A stretch of DNA of 64,000 nucleotides from Rhizoclosmatium globosum (lineage: Eukaryota; Chytridiomycota; Chytridiomycetes; Chytridiales; Chytriomycetaceae): NCBI GenBank assembly GCA_002104985.1, contig MCGO01000027.1, positions 1 through 64,000 on the forward strand, read 5' to 3'. Both the position numbers and the translations under genes were made by a program. This document shows positions 14,101 to 25,933 of the stretch, one piece after another. The notes beneath the pieces are model-generated. The model had not been told where the DNA came from, searched no databases, and was given only the letters and a program-made list of their open reading frames with translations. Every line of letters begins with the position of its first letter. The first letter of the stretch is position 1.

Positions 14101-17049
14101 CACTTAAATTTTGGATTAGGATCTGAATACTGGTGTTTTGATTGAGAACACTGATGACTCAGAGTTTAGCTTGCCCTTGAGAAGCATCGACACTGCTGCA
14201 ATTAAGAATGTTGTTATTCAGTACGAGAATATTTGTTCGCGTGATGGAGCAGATGAAGAATGTAAAGAAGGAGAAGTGTTTGAAACAAAGTGGAAGCTTG
14301 GCTTGGCTGCCCACTGTTCTAAGCTCTTGGCTGTTCGATTTGCAACTGTCGATCTGTGGATTCAAAGCAATGTCAAAGGGTTTCCATCAGCCAATAACGA
14401 TGTTGTCCAACTGTTGCGAATCCTTGAGAAACAGAAGCAAGACGTTACAGAGTCATTCAATTTCTGTGCCCAAGCTTGCTCAGCTGATACAAAGTGTTTG
14501 CTGACATGTATTCAAGTGACTCATGACGGTGTTCATGATTGTGGTACAGACCACATTTGTCATAGAAATTGCGATTTTTGTCAAAAATTATGTGGACTGG
14601 GGTAAGTCATTCCACCAGTTTGAATTGATATTAAACTCATCTTTATACAGTGCTGGACATCATGGCGATCATTTTTGTGTGAGTACTGTATATTTGACAG
14701 AATTTTTGAATGTTTTCTAATTTTGCTGTAACAGAGCGTTTCTGAACATTGCTGTGGGCTTCCTTGTGATTTAAATCAAACGCAAGGATGCTCTCATGCG
14801 TGTGTAAAGGTATGAAATCGTTGTGCAATTGCTGTATGGTAACGTATTTATTATATCTAGCAAGCACGCCATCCTGCAACAGAAGGTCACCTCTGTGCTT
14901 CGAAGAGTCACAAGTGTATGGAAGTGAGTTTCTAAATTGTTTGCTCTGCAAATTGATTCGCAATTTTCAGTTATGCGCTCTCCGTGATATTCCAACAAAA
15001 AACGGCGAAAAGTTCACTTGTTTGAATATGTGTGATGCATTGCATGATGTCGAACATGATCGCCATGCTTGCAAAGATACTCAGTTATGCCCCATCCTAT
15101 GCAAGCTGTGCCAGCGTCCTTGTTCTTCACAGGACCATTTTCATGCTCTTAACCCCGACGCGATTCATTTATGTGGATTGGATCACCCGTGTCCAGAGCT
15201 TTGTGCGGATGACGGTATTTGCGAAGTTCCAGTCGTGCCAACTGAAGAATCAGCTGTATATCAGGGAACCCTCGAGACATTCACATTTATTCGAGTGAGT
15301 TTGTTTTGACACGTTGACTTCACGTTTTAACTTCTGGCAGTATGTACAAATGGCGAAACGACTTCAATGCAGCCAAAGAATCCCTGCAGGCAAAATAACA
15401 CATGACGGCTCCCACTCTCACATCTTGAAACTGAGTCAAGAGGAAGAGGCGGTATTGTCGGAAAAATACGAAGAGACCTTCAACAGTTTGGTTGCCCAGT
15501 TTGGCAAAGATTCAGAGCAAGTGAAAACCCACATTCAGAGTCACAAACCCAAGAAAATTGTTCACTTTTGTGCGAAGCAGTGTAGTGACTGCAAGTTGAG
15601 TTTTGATTTGAATGTGAATGATCTTAAAACGTGTTTTCCAGCTATTACTGTAAATTGGAGCACAACCACGCAGAAGATTCACACGATACATCACACGGAA
15701 ACATGATCAATACTACTTGGACATTGGAAGATGATACAGGATTTGTTGAAGTTCTGGGACGTAAGTACGCGAGCGGAGATGGAGGAGCGGCAGTATATTG
15801 CAATCTTGTGTGCGGAGGACTTGGTCGCCATGTTCATGTCGCAAATTGCCAATATCAATCCGATGAATCTGGGGGTCGGTGCTCAGGTGGTACTCACCAC
15901 GAACATGTCAACAATCGTATGGCCCCACACCCAGACATACCAAAAGATTTTATAAGCCACGAAGAAAAGTGGAAACGTTCTGGATTCAAAGACCCATATA
16001 CAAATGAGGTGAATGTCTAATTTTGCAAGAATTAGTGTACTGAAGAAATATAGATGCAAGCTGAATTCAAGTTGTGTGACGCGTTTTGCCCCGATCCTGT
16101 CCACGAAACCAAGCAATATTGTACCTGTTCTTTGTTTCACGCACCAGTTGCATTTATTGAGCCTGGCAAGGCAGGAACTATTTCTTCAAATGGGCACCTC
16201 TTCCCATGTACACATTTGACGAGCTCTGCCCATCATATGTAAGTGTGTATGGTTTTCTTGCATAGCTGACTCTTGCACAGCATTTTTGTGCTTGACAGAT
16301 CTGGTTCAATGTCGTCCTCGTCAGCAAAGCCACTTGAAGGAACTCCTGTCACTGCTTCCTTGATGCGGACTCATCCAAACTGTCTCGGCGCGGCTTATAG
16401 TGCCTGCTTCTCTTTCTGGACCACCCGCGAAGCTGTTTATTCTACCAAAAATATTCCACGTCAAGACGCTTATTCTGTTGTCCTGTTTGATACTGGCTGT
16501 GTTGTTCCTGTTGAGAATGACTTCAATAGTTCTCCAACAGAGCTTCTTTCTGTCTTGCAAAATTACTTTGATTGCGGAGGTACTGATTTTGCCAGAGCAA
16601 TGAGGGAAGTGCAAAACCTGATCGACAGGCATTGGTCGGATGATTGGTGAGAATAATATTGTTGTCTCAAAAAGCCCTAAGACTCTGTTTGAAAGCACTC
16701 CCATGGTAATTTTTTTGAGTGACGGTGGAGATTCATACCCTCAGCGTGAAATGCGGGTATTTACGGACAGTTTGTTGGCCAAACAGTGAGTGTAACGTTC
16801 GTGTTTGTTTTCTATCGAAGTACTCACAGCGTTTGCAGAACTCCTGTTCAATTCCATACAGTCGGTTTTGGAAATTACTCGTTTGAGACATTGTCCCAAA
16901 TGGTGAATGAGTGTAACGCTAAAAATCGTTCTGCAGGAAATGATTATAATTGCGGTGCTTATACAGCTATTGGGGAGATTAAATTGACCGAGACATTTAT
17001 GGGTATTGCAGATTCCCTGACCAAGCGAGCAGCTCTTGCTTCCTCTTAA
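8142..17049 (+). CDS. Very large GBP/VLIG-like GTPase with Cys/His-rich repeats and VWA domain (2,452 aa)
   Basis: Thirty-three exons keep one frame (first 8142-8371, last 16839-17049; the GTPase lies in 13014-13079, 13124-13278, 13324-13401 and 13452-13577). The N-terminus is coiled-coil with a duplicated Pro/Thr segment. Around residue 1380 is a P-loop, GEQSVGKSYTLNHL. It is followed by RTTEGVWM (switch/GxW-like) and MDFEGL (G3), the pattern of guanylate-binding/very-large-inducible GTPases in the dynamin superfamily. Residues about 1720-2220 carry repeated Cys/His clusters such as CPILCKLCQRPC. The C-terminus is a VWA domain with a MIDAS: DRSGSMS, the Thr of GGTDF, and LSDGG. Animal relatives act in cell-autonomous immunity; fungal proteins with this layout are uncharacterised as far as I know. 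Order and junction frames are seen; function is inferred. Confidence 0.8.
8432..8817 (+). repeat. Internal direct repeat (about 80 bp, two copies)
   Basis: Copies at about 8432-8513 and 8742-8817 are nearly identical and in frame. Both encode a segment containing ESTARTTPTVPPGKG, in exons 2 and 3 of the GTPase gene. The second copy is followed by a longer helical segment. This looks like an exon-level duplication. Confidence 0.85.
10158..10199 (+). other. GC-AG intron
   Basis: This 42-bp intron of the GTPase gene begins GCAAGT and ends GATAG. The GC donor preserves frame (…SLQ|EEG…). The nearest GT donor, four bases downstream, breaks frame. GC-AG introns with a strong GCAAGT donor are a known minority class. 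Confidence 0.7.
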
Positions 17050-17648
17050 ATCAGAATTATATTGAGTAAATAAACTACGTCTGCCGTTTGATCCAACCGT
17101 TTCTCATTTCAGTTAATTCATGCTTAGAGCTAATTGTGTATTTCCTTTCTGTTCACTATCATCAATTGGCTCTCCTGAATATAGAAATATATGAAAAGCC
17201 ATGTTTTGGTACTGTGAGGCTAAGGAGGAACAAACTGCAAACAGACGAAACCTTATTGAATCTGCGATGTGTGATGATATCTGGCTTTTAAACCTATATT
17301 ATTCTATCTGATTTATTGCAACTATTACTGCTGTTTAACACCCTTTTCTTCCAATCGTGAATACGTAACATTGTTTTGCTCCTTGAAATCGGGGAACTCC
17401 TTCTGCAACCAAAGAGCTGCAACTCCACAAGTAATAAGCGCATAAAGTCGAGAACAACGATAATAATTGCATAATTCTTGTTTTTTCATTGTTATCAAAG
17501 CACGCAGAACATTTTATCACGCAGCGCCTTTGGAGAATGGTACAGAGTTTTTTTTACTTATTCTGTTTGCCAATATGATGAACGAAATAACCGTGTCCAG
17601 TCAGGTTACATTTAAAATAATTCCAAGCTTTATCGTTTTTGTTGCTGT
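17050..17648. other. Convergent intergenic region
   Basis: About 600 bp between the 3' ends of the GTPase gene (+) and the multicopper oxidase gene (-). It is AT-rich, and the short open frames carry no recognisable domain. I see no RNA gene or repeat. Confidence 0.5.
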
Positions 17649-19987
17649 TTATTTTCTTGTTTTCAAACTCCACTGATTCAATGATGAACAAGTTTGATTC
17701 GCGACACCAGGCCGAGAGAGTTGTTGAATTTCTGGCACTCCTACAGCAAAGTTCATCACAAGACCCGCTGCAATATGCCATTCAATATGACAGTGCTAAG
17801 CAAAAAACGGGATTAACTGATGAAAACAAAGAATTCTGACGCTTACAAACAACCAAATCCCTGGGTTATCAGCGACAAATCTCAATACTGCATACCCAAA
17901 CCAATTTGACGCTCCGCCTGTAGCTTCTGGCAACGCGTTCACATTTGTCCCATTCAATGGTGCTGTCCAACCTGAAAACCCTGTTGCATTTCCGGGCAAA
18001 CACCCATTATCGTCGTATGGACACGCTGTTATGGATACAACATCTCGCCGCACAGGATTCTTATTTGGATAGGTCCTTGGAATACTCGCAAGACTATTGG
18101 CAACCCCCATATCCATAACCCAAAACGACTGACCATGCAAATGCATTGGATGTTCACCTGATAAGCTGCTTAGAAATAATTGTGGACAACAAAAAAAAAC
18201 GGAATCATACCTGCATCATCATTCCGCACAACAATGTCCACGACTTGTCCAGTTTTGACGAATATTGTGTTTGATGCAGCTTCAGGAATCCATTGAGATC
18301 CGTGTTCCCATGCTTGATTCAACAAAAAATCACCCATAAGGGGAGTGTATGAATTTGTGAAATGAAGGTCCCATTTCCCATCTTTCAAAGTTGACACGGA
18401 CGGATATGCTTTTTGATAGGTATCATTTCCTTTTGTTGTGAATTCAAATTCAAAGAGAACGGTAACGTCGTTGGCGCCTATTGGAGGAGGTTGCTTTGGC
18501 TCACTGGGGACAAGATTTGTATCAATTAAAATTGATGGATTTTGAAGTGGCTGTATTGTGATTGGAGCTTTGGCGGGAAGGACTTTGTTGTAATTTAGAA
18601 TTGCCGTGACAGTTGGATTCATTCCGACAGGCATGATGTTGGTTGCCGTCCACGGATCGCCGTGATACATTACAGCGCGCATTAAATAGTTTCCTATTGG
18701 TTGGTTTGCTGTTACCAAGACCCTGCACTTTTTTTAATTTGGCAAACTTACACCAAACTCACTTACGAATACCGCTGCGCAATATTAATCACCAGCGAGT
18801 CAACTGTGTAGGGTATAACATCAACACTATCAACTTCAATGACAGTCAATGAGTGCCCATCAATACTGAAAAGAAACGCTGCAAAACTTGCTGCATTGCA
18901 AACCCTCAATCGAATCGTTTCTCCTACCCCAATAGTCTGCACATAAGCCTGCTTCTCCTGCTGAACACAAGTCACATTTGGATTCTTTGTACATTCAAAC
19001 TGTCCAATTCCGTTGATAAGGCCAGAGTCCCAAATTGGCTCAATACCATCAGGATTTATCGCACCATCTAGGTACCGCTCAAGAAGGACTTCAGATTGCT
19101 CGTGGTACCAGTCTGAAAGAAGGAGCATCGCTTCGGAGCTGTATGTGGCTGAAGGGGAAGCATCGAAATCAACATGGTTGTCGTTGGGGTCATGGATGAT
19201 CATAGGGCCCTTGAATCCATCTACGTAGTGTTGTTTGTACTAAAATTACAATTCTGTGTTAGTTGATGTCGAATAGATTTACAGTTTTTTCTTCATATAA
19301 AAGAAACCTTACATGACCGTGCCAAAAGAATGTTCCGTCAATATCACCCGTTGTGAAATTATAAGTATATGTTTGGTTTGGTGCGATGGGGCATTGCGTA
19401 ACACCGCTGGGGCCGTCCATAAAGGGTGTTCCTCTTTGATATAGTCCGTGAAAATGTATCGCGGTTGGAACAGTCAGATTATTAGTGAGGTGTAAAATGA
19501 TGCGGTCTCCTCGAGTTACTTCAATGACTGACTCAAAACTGGGCCGTCCATTGACGCCTAGCGTAAAGCGAGGGACACCATCGAGATTCTGGATGAAATT
19601 CGAAACTGTCCAGTAATAGACGATAGTTTTTGGCTGGTAAACATATTTTGTGGTGTTGGTGGAGGTGGAGGGACGGGTGAGGAAAAGCGACAGAGTGATT
19701 ATGGCTGCAACAAGTGCAAGTGCAAGGAATGCAATTCCAACGCGAAAACAGATTCCTTTTTTTGCAGTTGGAGACGAAGGAATATGTTTTTCCTTGTCGA
19801 TATCAAGAAACGATGTTCTTTCGGTGATAATAATGTCTTTGAGGAACGGTTTTTCTGAGATCAATTCGTCATCTGGAATTAAAGTCCCAATGCTGAGGAA
19901 AACATTGGGATCACGATTAGATTCCTCAACGGGAAAAGCATCTGGAATCGGATCGGCCGAGTGTACTGTTGAGCCTGGGATTTCCAT
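17649..19987 (-). CDS. Membrane-anchored multicopper oxidase, laccase-like (705 aa)
   Basis: Exons on the minus strand are 19987-19313, 19239-18767, 18722-18211, 18157-17847 and 17795-17649. All four copper-ligand blocks are present: HFHGLY, FFWHGH (split by an intron just after its last His), HPMHLHGQSF, and HCHIEWHIAAGLVM, whose Cys-His is the type-1 copper site. The last block sits at the start of the final exon, where the alternative frame hides it. An ~80-residue cytosolic tail precedes one hydrophobic segment (residues ~82-103), predicting a type II membrane protein with the oxidase domain outside the cytosol or in a lumen. Ordinary secreted laccases have a cleaved signal peptide, and Fet3 ferroxidases have a C-terminal anchor, so neither label fits exactly. 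Substrate (phenols or metal ions) is not decidable here. Confidence 0.92.
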
Positions 19988-20150
19988 CGCTTTAACGCGT
20001 TTTTGTTACAAGTAAGTTGAACAGAGATTACCCATGAATTGGCAATCTCGGGAGGAATGAACGAATCAAAGCATGCTATTGCCTCTTCTTGAATTCCATA
20101 AAGTACATTTTATGAAAGTGAGGCATTTGAATTGAAAAAGACACAAGGAA
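19988..20150. promoter_or_regulatory. Divergent promoter region
   Basis: 163 bp between the starts of the oxidase gene (-) and the UBP14 gene (+), so it must hold both promoters. No specific motif was identified. Confidence 0.4.
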
Positions 20151-23086
20151 ATGGTTTGCAGCCACTTGCCCACATCAGCAACGCCAAGCAACCTTCGCAA
20201 CGGAGTGCACAAGGATGAATGCACGCATTGTTTTGTGAATACGGTAAGCGCGATTGGGTTGCATTAGCCTAGGAAGGAAAGTGGGGCGAAGAGAGTGATA
20301 CCTTCGCTGGGACACTGTTTCGAACAACGTTTAATTGAACCAACAACCAACCAACCAACAAACAAACAACCAGACCGCCGACGACGGCCTCGATGTCTGT
20401 CTCACGTGCTTCAACGGCGCGTGTCGGTCGCACGGCCACTCGGCGGCCCACGCGTCAAACTTCAACCACAATCTGTCGCTGAACATCCGCCGTGTTGCCC
20501 GCGCTGCTCCCGAGGTTGTTTATTACTGCTTTCTGTACTCTGTTTGGCTTAACCCTAACCCTAACTCGAATCGAATCAAATCGAATGCACTAACAGAAGG
20601 ATGCCGTCCCTCCCCCGTTAAAGAAGATTGCAATTCAGGCGGAACCAGACGAGGCCACGCTCTTTGACACAATCACTCAAGTAAACTGTGTCCAGTGTGG
20701 TCCTGTTCCAACGGATGCCTCTCAGAATGTGTGTTGATTTCACTCCCTAAATTACTCGCTTGGCTCTTTTCCTTCTCACACACTTTCAACACTTAGCTTT
20801 CTGCCCTCGTGTCCGCCGTTCTCAACGCAACTTCCTCGCAAAAGAAATCTGATATTCAGGCCTGGGAAGAAGTCGTCAGTGCCTGTGAACACACAAAGAA
20901 TCTCATCCAAGGCCCTCCAAAACCACTCGAACGCCAATGTAAATTCAACTCTCCGCCTTTCCTCTCAGACTATCTATAAATTAATTCGTCAAAACAAATT
21001 AGCCCTTGCCCACTGTAACTCTTGCGAACTTAAGGAGAATCTATGGCTCTGTCTCACTTGTGGAAACTTGGGTTGTGGACGCCAGCAATTTGGAGGCGTC
21101 GGTGGAAATGGACACGGAATGGCGCATTTTGATGCATCGCTTCACCCAGTCTCCGTTAAATTGGGTACAATTACCCCTGAAGGCGGAGCTGACGTGTACT
21201 GCTACTTGTGTAACGAGGAACGCTTGGATCCTCTTCTTGGCGTACACTTGAAAAACTTTGGAATCAATATTGCAAGTGAAGTTCAGACGGAGAAGACTTT
21301 GACTGAGTTGGTGAGTGCCTATTCCCTTATACAACTTACAATTTAAATCAACCCATCAAAACTAGCAACTCGAACAAAACATGAAGTTTGATTTCAGTAT
21401 GACGACAGAAGACGGAAAGGAACTTGTACCCCTCTTTGGTCCTGGATACACTGGTCTTAAAAACCTTGGAAACACGTATGATTCATTTTTCCTTCTCCTT
21501 CGTCATTTAACCGGAAACTTATTCCAGCTGCTACATGGCCTCCGTCCTCCAAGTCCTATTCGCTCTCCCATCCTTCCAAGACCGCTACTTCCAACCAGGC
21601 CAACACCACATCTCCGTCTGCAAAGACACTGCCGCATCCTGCTTCCACTGTCAAATGGCGAAAATCGCCGACGGTCTTCTCTCAGGAACTTACTCACTCC
21701 CCGCAAACGAGCAAGCAACGGGACAAGACGGAATCGCGCCAGGAATGTTCAAAACCCTGACGTCAAAGGGACACCCAGAATTTTCAACTATGCGTCAACA
21801 AGACGCACAAGAGTACTTTTCTCATATCGTGAAACTTGTTGCGCAGAAGGAACGCGCTGGAGGACGGGACCCGTCGAAAGTGTTCCAGTTTTCGATGGAA
21901 CAGCGATTGCAGTGCGTTGAATGTGGGTGTGTCAAGTATGTAAAGGAACCGGTGTCAGAGCAGGTGCAGGTTCCTGTTCCAGGTAAAGAAGGAGATGGTG
22001 TTGATGTTGTTGTTGGGTTTGACGCGTGTCTTGGAAAGTTGTTTGGAGAGGATGTCAGAGAGTTTGGTTGTCCAAAGTGTACAAAGAAGACCGCTGTTAC
22101 ATGGTATGTATCCTTTGTATTCTTCAATTTGGTTTACGAATTCCATTTCCGTCAGTTCTACTCGGTTCAGTACTTTCCCAGAGGTTCTTGTATTGCCCAT
22201 GAATCGCTTCATTCAAGGATCCGATTATGTCATGAAGAAGCTCAGTTGAGTAGCCCGATTTATAAATCCAGTCCAAATACTTAAATTGAAATATAGATGT
22301 GAGCATTGCTGCACCTTTGAAGCTGGACTTGAGTGTATACAAGAGCAATGGTGTGCAACCTGGCGAAGTCCTGTTCCCAGAAGAGTCTAGTTGAGTCTAC
22401 TTTAATTGAATACTTGAACATCCCACTCAATCAATCTTAAAGGCGTGTCTGTCGAACCAGTTGTGGATGCAGCTGCGTTAGACCAACTTGTTGGAATGGG
22501 ATTCTCGGAGCTGCGTGGAAAGAAAGCGCTGATCAAGACTGGCAACAATGGAGCTGAGGTTGCAATGAACTGGTTGTTTGAGCATATGGAGGATCCTGAC
22601 ATTGATGACCCAATTGAAGTTGGAGCCGGCGGTGCTAGTGGTGGAGCTGGAGATGCCAACATTGATTATGGGCCGTTGATGGATATGGGATTCACGCTGG
22701 CACAAGCCAAGAAGGGAATGGCACAAACTGTAAGTGTGAATCAACTTTTTGCAAGGACAATTTTTGTGCTCAAGATTCTCACTTAGGGGAACAACTTGGA
22801 ACGTGCGATTGATTGGTTGTTTAGCCATGCAGGGGAAGACATGGCAATCGACGAGGAGCCTGTGGCAGCGTCAGGAAGCAACGACAAGGAATCCAGCGCA
22901 AATCCTCGTTATGAATTGATTGGATTTATTTCACACCGTGGAACTTCCGCGCATTGTGGTCACTATGTTGCGCACATCAAGAAGGGAGATTCGTGGGTGT
23001 TGTTTAATGACAACAAGGTTGCTGAGGTTCCTGATATTCAAAAGGCTGTTGGAGAAGCCTATATCTACTTTTACAAATCTGTGTGA
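20151..23086 (+). CDS. UBP14: Ubiquitin C-terminal hydrolase, USP5/UBP14 type (756 aa)
   Basis: Eleven exons: 20151-20243, 20374-20514, 20597-20728, 20797-20938, 21003-21310, 21366-21475, 21528-22103, 22156-22244, 22297-22389, 22443-22729, 22787-23086. The protein disassembles unanchored polyubiquitin chains. Domains in order: an N-terminal zinc-finger variant (VHKDECTHC…), a canonical ZnF-UBP (CNSCELKENLWLCLTCGNLG), and the USP catalytic core with Cys in GNTCYMAS (the codon is split from its neighbour by an intron). Two UBA domains (LVGMGFSEL and LMDMGFTLA) are inserted in the core, and the catalytic His is in SAHCGHYVAHIKK. Length matches yeast Ubp14 (about 780 aa). The start ATG places the conserved HKDEC motif 20 residues in. 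The WD40 gene follows after only 60 bp. Confidence 0.95.
20549..20565 (+). repeat. Interstitial telomere-like repeat
   Basis: Two and a half units of CCCTAA (TTAACCCTAACCCTAAC) lie in intron 2 of the UBP14 gene. It is too short to be a telomere relic with confidence. Confidence 0.6.
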
Positions 23087-23146
23087 TTTTGTCTTCATCA
23101 AAAGTTATAAAGTTATCTCCTCTTTCATCCACTTTTTTCCATAAAA

Positions 23147-25933
23147 ATGATATCAGAATCGAGTGGGGTTGTTGCGGGCGGCACAGGACTTGGCGCAGCA
23201 CCGGGCGACGGGAAAGCCAAGGAAAAGGAGGTTGTGATTGGAGCCGCGGCGACTGGATCGGGCGTGTCTGTTGGGACGCCTGTGCTTGCGCCAGTTGCGG
23301 GGCTGTCAAAGGACGGCATCTCTCCCGATCGCGAACTGCGTGTGCTCAAACAACGCGTTGTTGAACTGGAGAAGGTGTGTGTCAAATTCAAGTGGCTGCT
23401 TTCTCAGAGGGAGTTGGGGTTAGGGTTAACTCTCTTTTGTTTTCCAGGAGAACGCTGTCCTCAAAAAGAGCTTGTTTGATCTCAGTGTGCGATTCACGTC
23501 CTTTGTTCATTTGCTCGAAAAAGAAGGTGAAAAGGTCAGTGTGAGAAGGGGCTCCCAATTCAATTCAACACGATAAAAGACTAACTGCAAATGCTGACTA
23601 ATTTAGGCAAAAGGATTCACATTCGATCTTGCAACTCTTGATGATGATGCTGATTTAATTGATTCGCTCGTGGGCGATGTGGCCGGTCCTTCAAACTTGA
23701 CCGAAACCAAACGGCAGAATAATAACTCTCAATTAAATGACGATGTCGACGCCATGTCTGCTTCTAATATCAATGGAAATAACGCCAACAATCTCAATAT
23801 GACGTCAAACTCGGACGCGCCTGACGACAGCACTCTCTCATCGGCTCCTTCAACAAACCCAACTGACTCCTCGTTAAACCAATCCTCAGTCACAAATTCT
23901 ACCGCTCTACCACCTCCTACAATCGCATCTCCACCACCCCCTCCTCACAACATCCAAGCCCTCATTGACAAAGACCCTGCATCATCATCCACCTCAACTC
24001 CCCACAACCGCCAGTTTTATCTCAAACAGGAACTCAAAGGCCACCAAGGCGCTGTCTATGCAATCCAATTCTCTCCCTGTGGTCGATTTGTCGCTACAGG
24101 CTCGTTTGATAAATCTGTCCGTATATGGGAGAGTCCAACGATCGCTACTTCAAATAATGCACTGCAGATTTTGAAGCGCCATTCTTTGAATATTTCGGAT
24201 TTGTGTTGGTCGGAGGATTCTACCTTGTTACTGAGTGGGGTTAGTGTGTTTTTTTCTGTATAGTTTTGTGCGGAGAGTTGCGAGAGATTTTAATGGATTG
24301 AGTTGAGCGAGTGAAAGAGTATGAAAGGATATGGACCCGAGCTGGTTTGAGGGTTTTTGTTGGTTTTAGGTGTTACTTGGACATGTCGTCTTGTGGACGA
24401 GTAAGAGATATTTGAAGTTGGCGAAACTGCAGATTAGTGGGAATAGGAAGACTCGGGCGGAGAAAGGCTTGGGAATTCGACGATCAAGAGGATGGAAGTT
24501 TGTTGCTAGTTTGCGATAAAAAGGCTGTACTCTTCTTTGACGGGAAGGATCCACGTTAAGATAATGAAGGAGATATTCGGCAGTTGAAGGAAAGGCAATA
24601 TCGGAAACTGAATCCACATTAATTCTTTGCATTTATTTCTCGACAAACGGAATACTGATTTATTACCATAGGCTTACGACCAAACCTGTAAAACGTGGGA
24701 CATTGAAAACTCGAAATTCCTGGAATCTTTTGATTGTGACGGATTTGTGCAATGTGTACAATTCAATCCCATTGGTACTTTCACCGTCGCTTGACCCCCC
24801 TTCTTCCCAGCTGATCAATTTCAACACTCTCAGACAAAAACCAATTCTATTATGGAACAACGCGAAACGTTCTCGGAATGACGGATCGCCGAACAGCAAG
24901 CAATGCAATCACAATCCACAATGACGGAATGATCAATTCCGTGCACGTCTTTAAAGACAATAGCTATGTATTGACCGCAGATTCGAATGGGTTCCTCAAG
25001 ACATGGGATATTCGTGCTGGTATGCCTCCCCCCAAAAAAACATTGAAGGCACAAGTAACCAAATGACGAAAATAGGAAAGGCGCTTCAAGTTCTGCTGAA
25101 TGAACCAACGCGGAAACCAATTTCTCATATTAGTGTTTGTCCAATGGCGAATGGTGCGTTTCCGTTCGTATTGCTCATATTTGATGTTAACTTTTGCTTT
25201 TTTCTCAGGTGATGAAGAGCCAAGGTACATTGGTGTGAATAGTTACGATAACGGTATATCATATCCCTCTTTTATGTACCTTCCTCTCACTCTCCGCCAG
25301 TGATGCGAGTCTACGATCGTGGTTTTGCCCCACCTGAACATGTTCCAAGAATGGTGCACGCATTAAAAGGATATAAGAACAAGAACTGGCCAATCAAAAG
25401 CTCATTCCACAGATTGAAAGAAGGTGATCTAAGATATAATCTCCAAACGAATGTTTTTTTGATCATTAAAAAACAACAGCTGCCGTTTCTTCAACGAAAC
25501 GTACAAACAGTACGGATGATTTGTTTATCAAGGGAGACGCTTTGTTTGATGGCTCTGATTTGTTGAGTGTTATCTCCTTGTTCTCTTTCTTATCAGCACT
25601 CAAACAACCTTTCATTTAGAGACAAGCAGCATGGAGAACCAATTATGCTTCTTGCAACTGGAAGCGCAGATCCATACGTCTACTTGTACAATATAAGTGC
25701 CACACAGGTCCGTTTTTGTTTTTTTGTTTCTTCCTACAAATGTCAACTGCGGACTTACGCTGCTGTGTTTTTTTGACACCTAGGGATCTAATGAGCTTGT
25801 ACAACGGTTAGAAGGACACACTGATCGTGTATATGCTACAAGTTTCCATCCCACGGAGCCGATTTTGGCAAGTTGTAGTGCGGACAGCACCATCAAGTTT
25901 TGGTACAGCGGAAGACGAAAGCGTCAAGTGTGA
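23147..25933 (+). CDS. WD40-repeat protein with N-terminal coiled coil (601 aa)
   Basis: Exons: 23147-23374, 23448-23534, 23607-24239, 24672-24774, 24834-25019, 25076-25153, 25209-25253, 25301-25423, 25480-25566, 25622-25707, 25784-25933. A short coiled coil (LKQRVVELEKENAVLKKSL) is followed by a low-complexity Asn/Ser/Pro linker to residue ~275. A WD40 propeller then runs to the C-terminus, with at least six blades; clear ones end VRIWES, CKTWDI, LKTWDI and IKFWYS. A KNKNWPIKSSF-like segment between blades is distinctive. I cannot assign the orthologue. The N-terminal coil plus C-terminal propeller recalls scaffold or corepressor subunits, but this is inference. Intron 3 is unusually long (432 bp). 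Confidence 0.85.
23413..23429 (+). repeat. Interstitial telomere-like repeat, opposite orientation
   Basis: The sequence GTTGGGGTTAGGGTTAA lies in intron 1 of the WD40 gene. It is on the strand opposite to the CCCTAA copy at 20549. Confidence 0.55.
24240..24671 (+). other. Outlier intron (432 bp) in the WD40 gene
   Basis: Typical introns in this window are about 50 bp; this one is eight times longer and G-rich in its first half. Joining its two flanking exons restores the blade sequence (…LLSG|AYDQTCKTW…), so it is spliced out. I saw no coding segment or RNA gene in it. Confidence 0.6.

Noticed and set aside
1354..17049. Treating the AAA+ and GTPase regions as a single gene.
   Set aside because: The AAA+ frame ends in TGA at 7932-7934 with no good donor just before it. 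A plausible ATG (8142) follows after 207 bp.
17649..19987. Naming the oxidase Fet3 (ferroxidase).
   Set aside because: The anchor is N-terminal rather than C-terminal, and I could not identify the iron-binding acids of Fet3. Laccase-like is the safer call.
20549..20565. A chromosome end or fusion scar marked by telomere repeats.
   Set aside because: Only about two and a half units are present, inside an intron with normal genes on both sides.
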